64,000 bases of DNA. Origin: Hoeflea algicola. Lineage in GTDB: Bacteria > Pseudomonadota > Alphaproteobacteria > Rhizobiales > Rhizobiaceae. The DNA is taken from NCBI RefSeq assembly GCF_026619415.1, contig NZ_JAOVZR010000001.1, forward strand, positions 1,798,001-1,862,000. The letters run 5' to 3'. This document shows positions 62,858 through 64,000 of this stretch, piece after piece. The position numbers and the translations under genes were made by a program. The notes beneath the pieces are model-generated. The model was not told the origin of the DNA, made no database searches, and was given only the letters and a program-made list of their open reading frames with translations. Each line of letters starts with the position of its first letter. Positions within the stretch are counted from its first letter, which is position 1.

Positions 62858-63883
62858 TCAGCCTCCGAGTGCCGCGAGCGCGGCGAGGTTGGGAACGGGA
62901 AGGATGTCAGTGTCGGTGTTTTCCGCCGGTGCACTGGTGCGCAATCCGGATCGCAATTTGGCCGAGCGGGCGCGCGGATTTTCCGCGCATTCGGCCTCGT
63001 TGGCAGTGACCGGCTGCTTGCCGATCGGCGTGAATGTCGCCTGGCGCACGGCTACCAGCGGCATGTGCCGCGAGCCTGACGCCTTGCCGGACCGGTCCTG
63101 GAAGAAACGCTTGACGATCCGGTCCTCGAGCGAGTGAAAGCTCACCACCACCAGCCGGCCGCCGGGCTTAAGCGCCTTTTCGGCGGCAAACAGTGTCTGC
63201 GCCAGCTCGCCAAGCTCGTCGTTGACATAGGTTCTGAGCGCCTGGAACACCCGGGTCGCTGGATGAATCTTGTCCTGCGGACGGCGTGGTGAAACCCGCT
63301 CGATCAATCCGGCCAGTTGCCGTGTCGTTGCAAAGGGCTGCTTGGCGCGTTCGGTTTCAATCGCCCGGGCGATACGGCCGGCATGGCGTTCTTCGCCGAG
63401 AATGCCGAAAATACGGGTCAGGTCGGAAACCTTGGCGCGGTTGACCACATCGGCGGCGCTGACACCGGCCTGGCCCATGCGCATGTCGAGCGGTCCGTCG
63501 CGCATGAACGAAAACCCGCGCTCGGCCTCGTCGATCTGCATCGAGGAAACGCCGATATCGAGAACCAGCCCGTCGAGACTGGCCTCTTCAACATGGTCAA
63601 GAAGATCGGAAAACTGGGCTCGAATGAGCTTGAGCTTGTCATCGGCAGCCTCAACCATTTTGGCCCCCGCGGCAATCGCATCCGGGTCGCGGTCAAAGGC
63701 AATGACATCGGCGCCTGCCTGCAGGATCGCGGCACTATAGCCACCGGCGCCGAAGGTTCCATCGACAATCAGTTCGCCCGGTGCAGGTGCCAATGCATCC
63801 AGAACCCCGCGGAGAAGAACCGGAATGTGACGGACAGGTCCGCCTTGGGCGTCAGCATCACCATCGCCCATATCCGCCGCCAT
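62858..63883 (-). CDS. rsmH: 16S rRNA m4C1402 methyltransferase RsmH
   Basis: A 341-residue class I methyltransferase (formerly MraW). [36 protein letters not shown] holds the SAM site, [15 protein letters not shown] the catalytic-domain block, and [19 protein letters not shown] is diagnostic. It methylates N4 of C1402 of 16S rRNA. The ATG at 63883 and one four codons later are both possible starts. It follows mraZ by 26 bases. Confidence 0.95.
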   Translation of the reverse strand: MAADMGDGDADAQGGPVRHIPVLLRGVLDALAPAPGELIVDGTFGAGGYSAAILQAGADVIAFDRDPDAIAAGAKMVEAADDKLKLIRAQFSDLLDHVEEASLDGLVLDIGVSSMQIDEAERGFSFMRDGPLDMRMGQAGVSAADVVNRAKVSDLTRIFGILGEERHAGRIARAIETERAKQPFATTRQLAGLIERVSPRRPQDKIHPATRVFQALRTYVNDELGELAQTLFAAEKALKPGGRLVVVSFHSLEDRIVKRFFQDRSGKASGSRHMPLVAVRQATFTPIGKQPVTANEAECAENPRARSAKLRSGLRTSAPAENTDTDILPVPNLAALAALGG

Positions 63884-63909
63884 TCCGTTTCTCCATCCGT
63901 TGCGGACGG

Positions 63910-64000
63910 TCAGGATCTGGCCGTCCGTTCTTTCCGGGCTTGCGACTGCATTTCCTCGAATGCCGCCGGTTCCCAGAGCTGAAAGTGGTCCCCGCGCCCC
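63910..64000 (-). CDS. mraZ: MraZ, C-terminal end
   Basis: Only the last 30 codons are in the window. They read [29 protein letters not shown] before the stop; the G(R)xxHFxLW block is the conserved end of MraZ, a DNA-binding repressor of the dcw operon in other bacteria. It lies immediately upstream of rsmH, which is the normal first position of the cluster. Confidence 0.85.
   Translation of the reverse strand, partial: GRGDHFQLWEPAAFEEMQSQARKERTARS

Overview
The window is a GC-rich chromosomal segment. Its gene families and gene order point to an alphaproteobacterium of the order Hyphomicrobiales (Rhizobiales), probably near Hoeflea or other Rhizobiaceae/Phyllobacteriaceae. The evidence is the division and cell-wall (dcw) cluster running mraZ to ftsZ followed by lpxC, bamD, recN and ligA, the long FtsZ, the UvrB with Hyphomicrobiales-type tails, palindromic intergenic repeats of the rhizobial RIME kind, and perfect CtrA-type boxes (TTAA-N7-TTAAC). 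The genus is inferred; no rRNA or tRNA gene was found.

1-3.6 kb: a partial endonuclease/exonuclease/phosphatase protein, a DUF922 putative protease, an acyltransferase-3 membrane protein, a small anchored protein and a YARHG protein. 3.6-6.1 kb: about 0.8 kb of GC-rich DNA without a recognisable gene, then a clearly AT-richer island with two overlapping genes, a nucleotidyltransferase-like DUF6932 gene broken by an in-frame amber codon and an unknown 321-aa partner. 6.1-7 kb: a Cys/His-rich exported mini-protein, a repeat cluster with a run of 15 G, and a small atypical gene directly behind uvrB.

7-32 kb: housekeeping and accessory genes. They include uvrB, an orphan hybrid histidine kinase with two receivers, a repeat-rich lipoprotein behind a CtrA box, an old yellow enzyme, a methyltransferase, gamma-glutamyltransferase, CreA, a Sco protein with a 58-aa membrane protein before it, a CPA1 antiporter coupled to prmA, a DUF1127 protein, a 610-aa aminopeptidase P, AzlCD, a spermidine-synthase-like protein, a Pit phosphate transporter, a lipoprotein and a diguanylate cyclase.

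32-64 kb: ligA, recN, bamD, lpxC and the dcw cluster, all on the minus strand (mraZ-rsmH-ftsL-ftsI-murE-murF-mraY-murD-ftsW-murG-murC/murB ... ddl-ftsQ-ftsA-ftsZ). Three things are unusual. MurC and MurB form one continuous 800-codon reading frame. ftsW carries a one-base frameshift. The cluster is split between murB and ddl by about 6.3 kb holding two c-di-GMP proteins and a compact operon (SQR-like flavoprotein, DUF1641 protein, SufU-like scaffold lacking one cysteine) divergent from a MarR-like regulator.

The best candidates for something undescribed are the DUF6932/partner island and the SQR-like/DUF1641/degenerate-SufU operon. The MurC-MurB fusion and the set of three CtrA boxes are the strongest sequence-level oddities. 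No CRISPR array, transposase or integrase was found.
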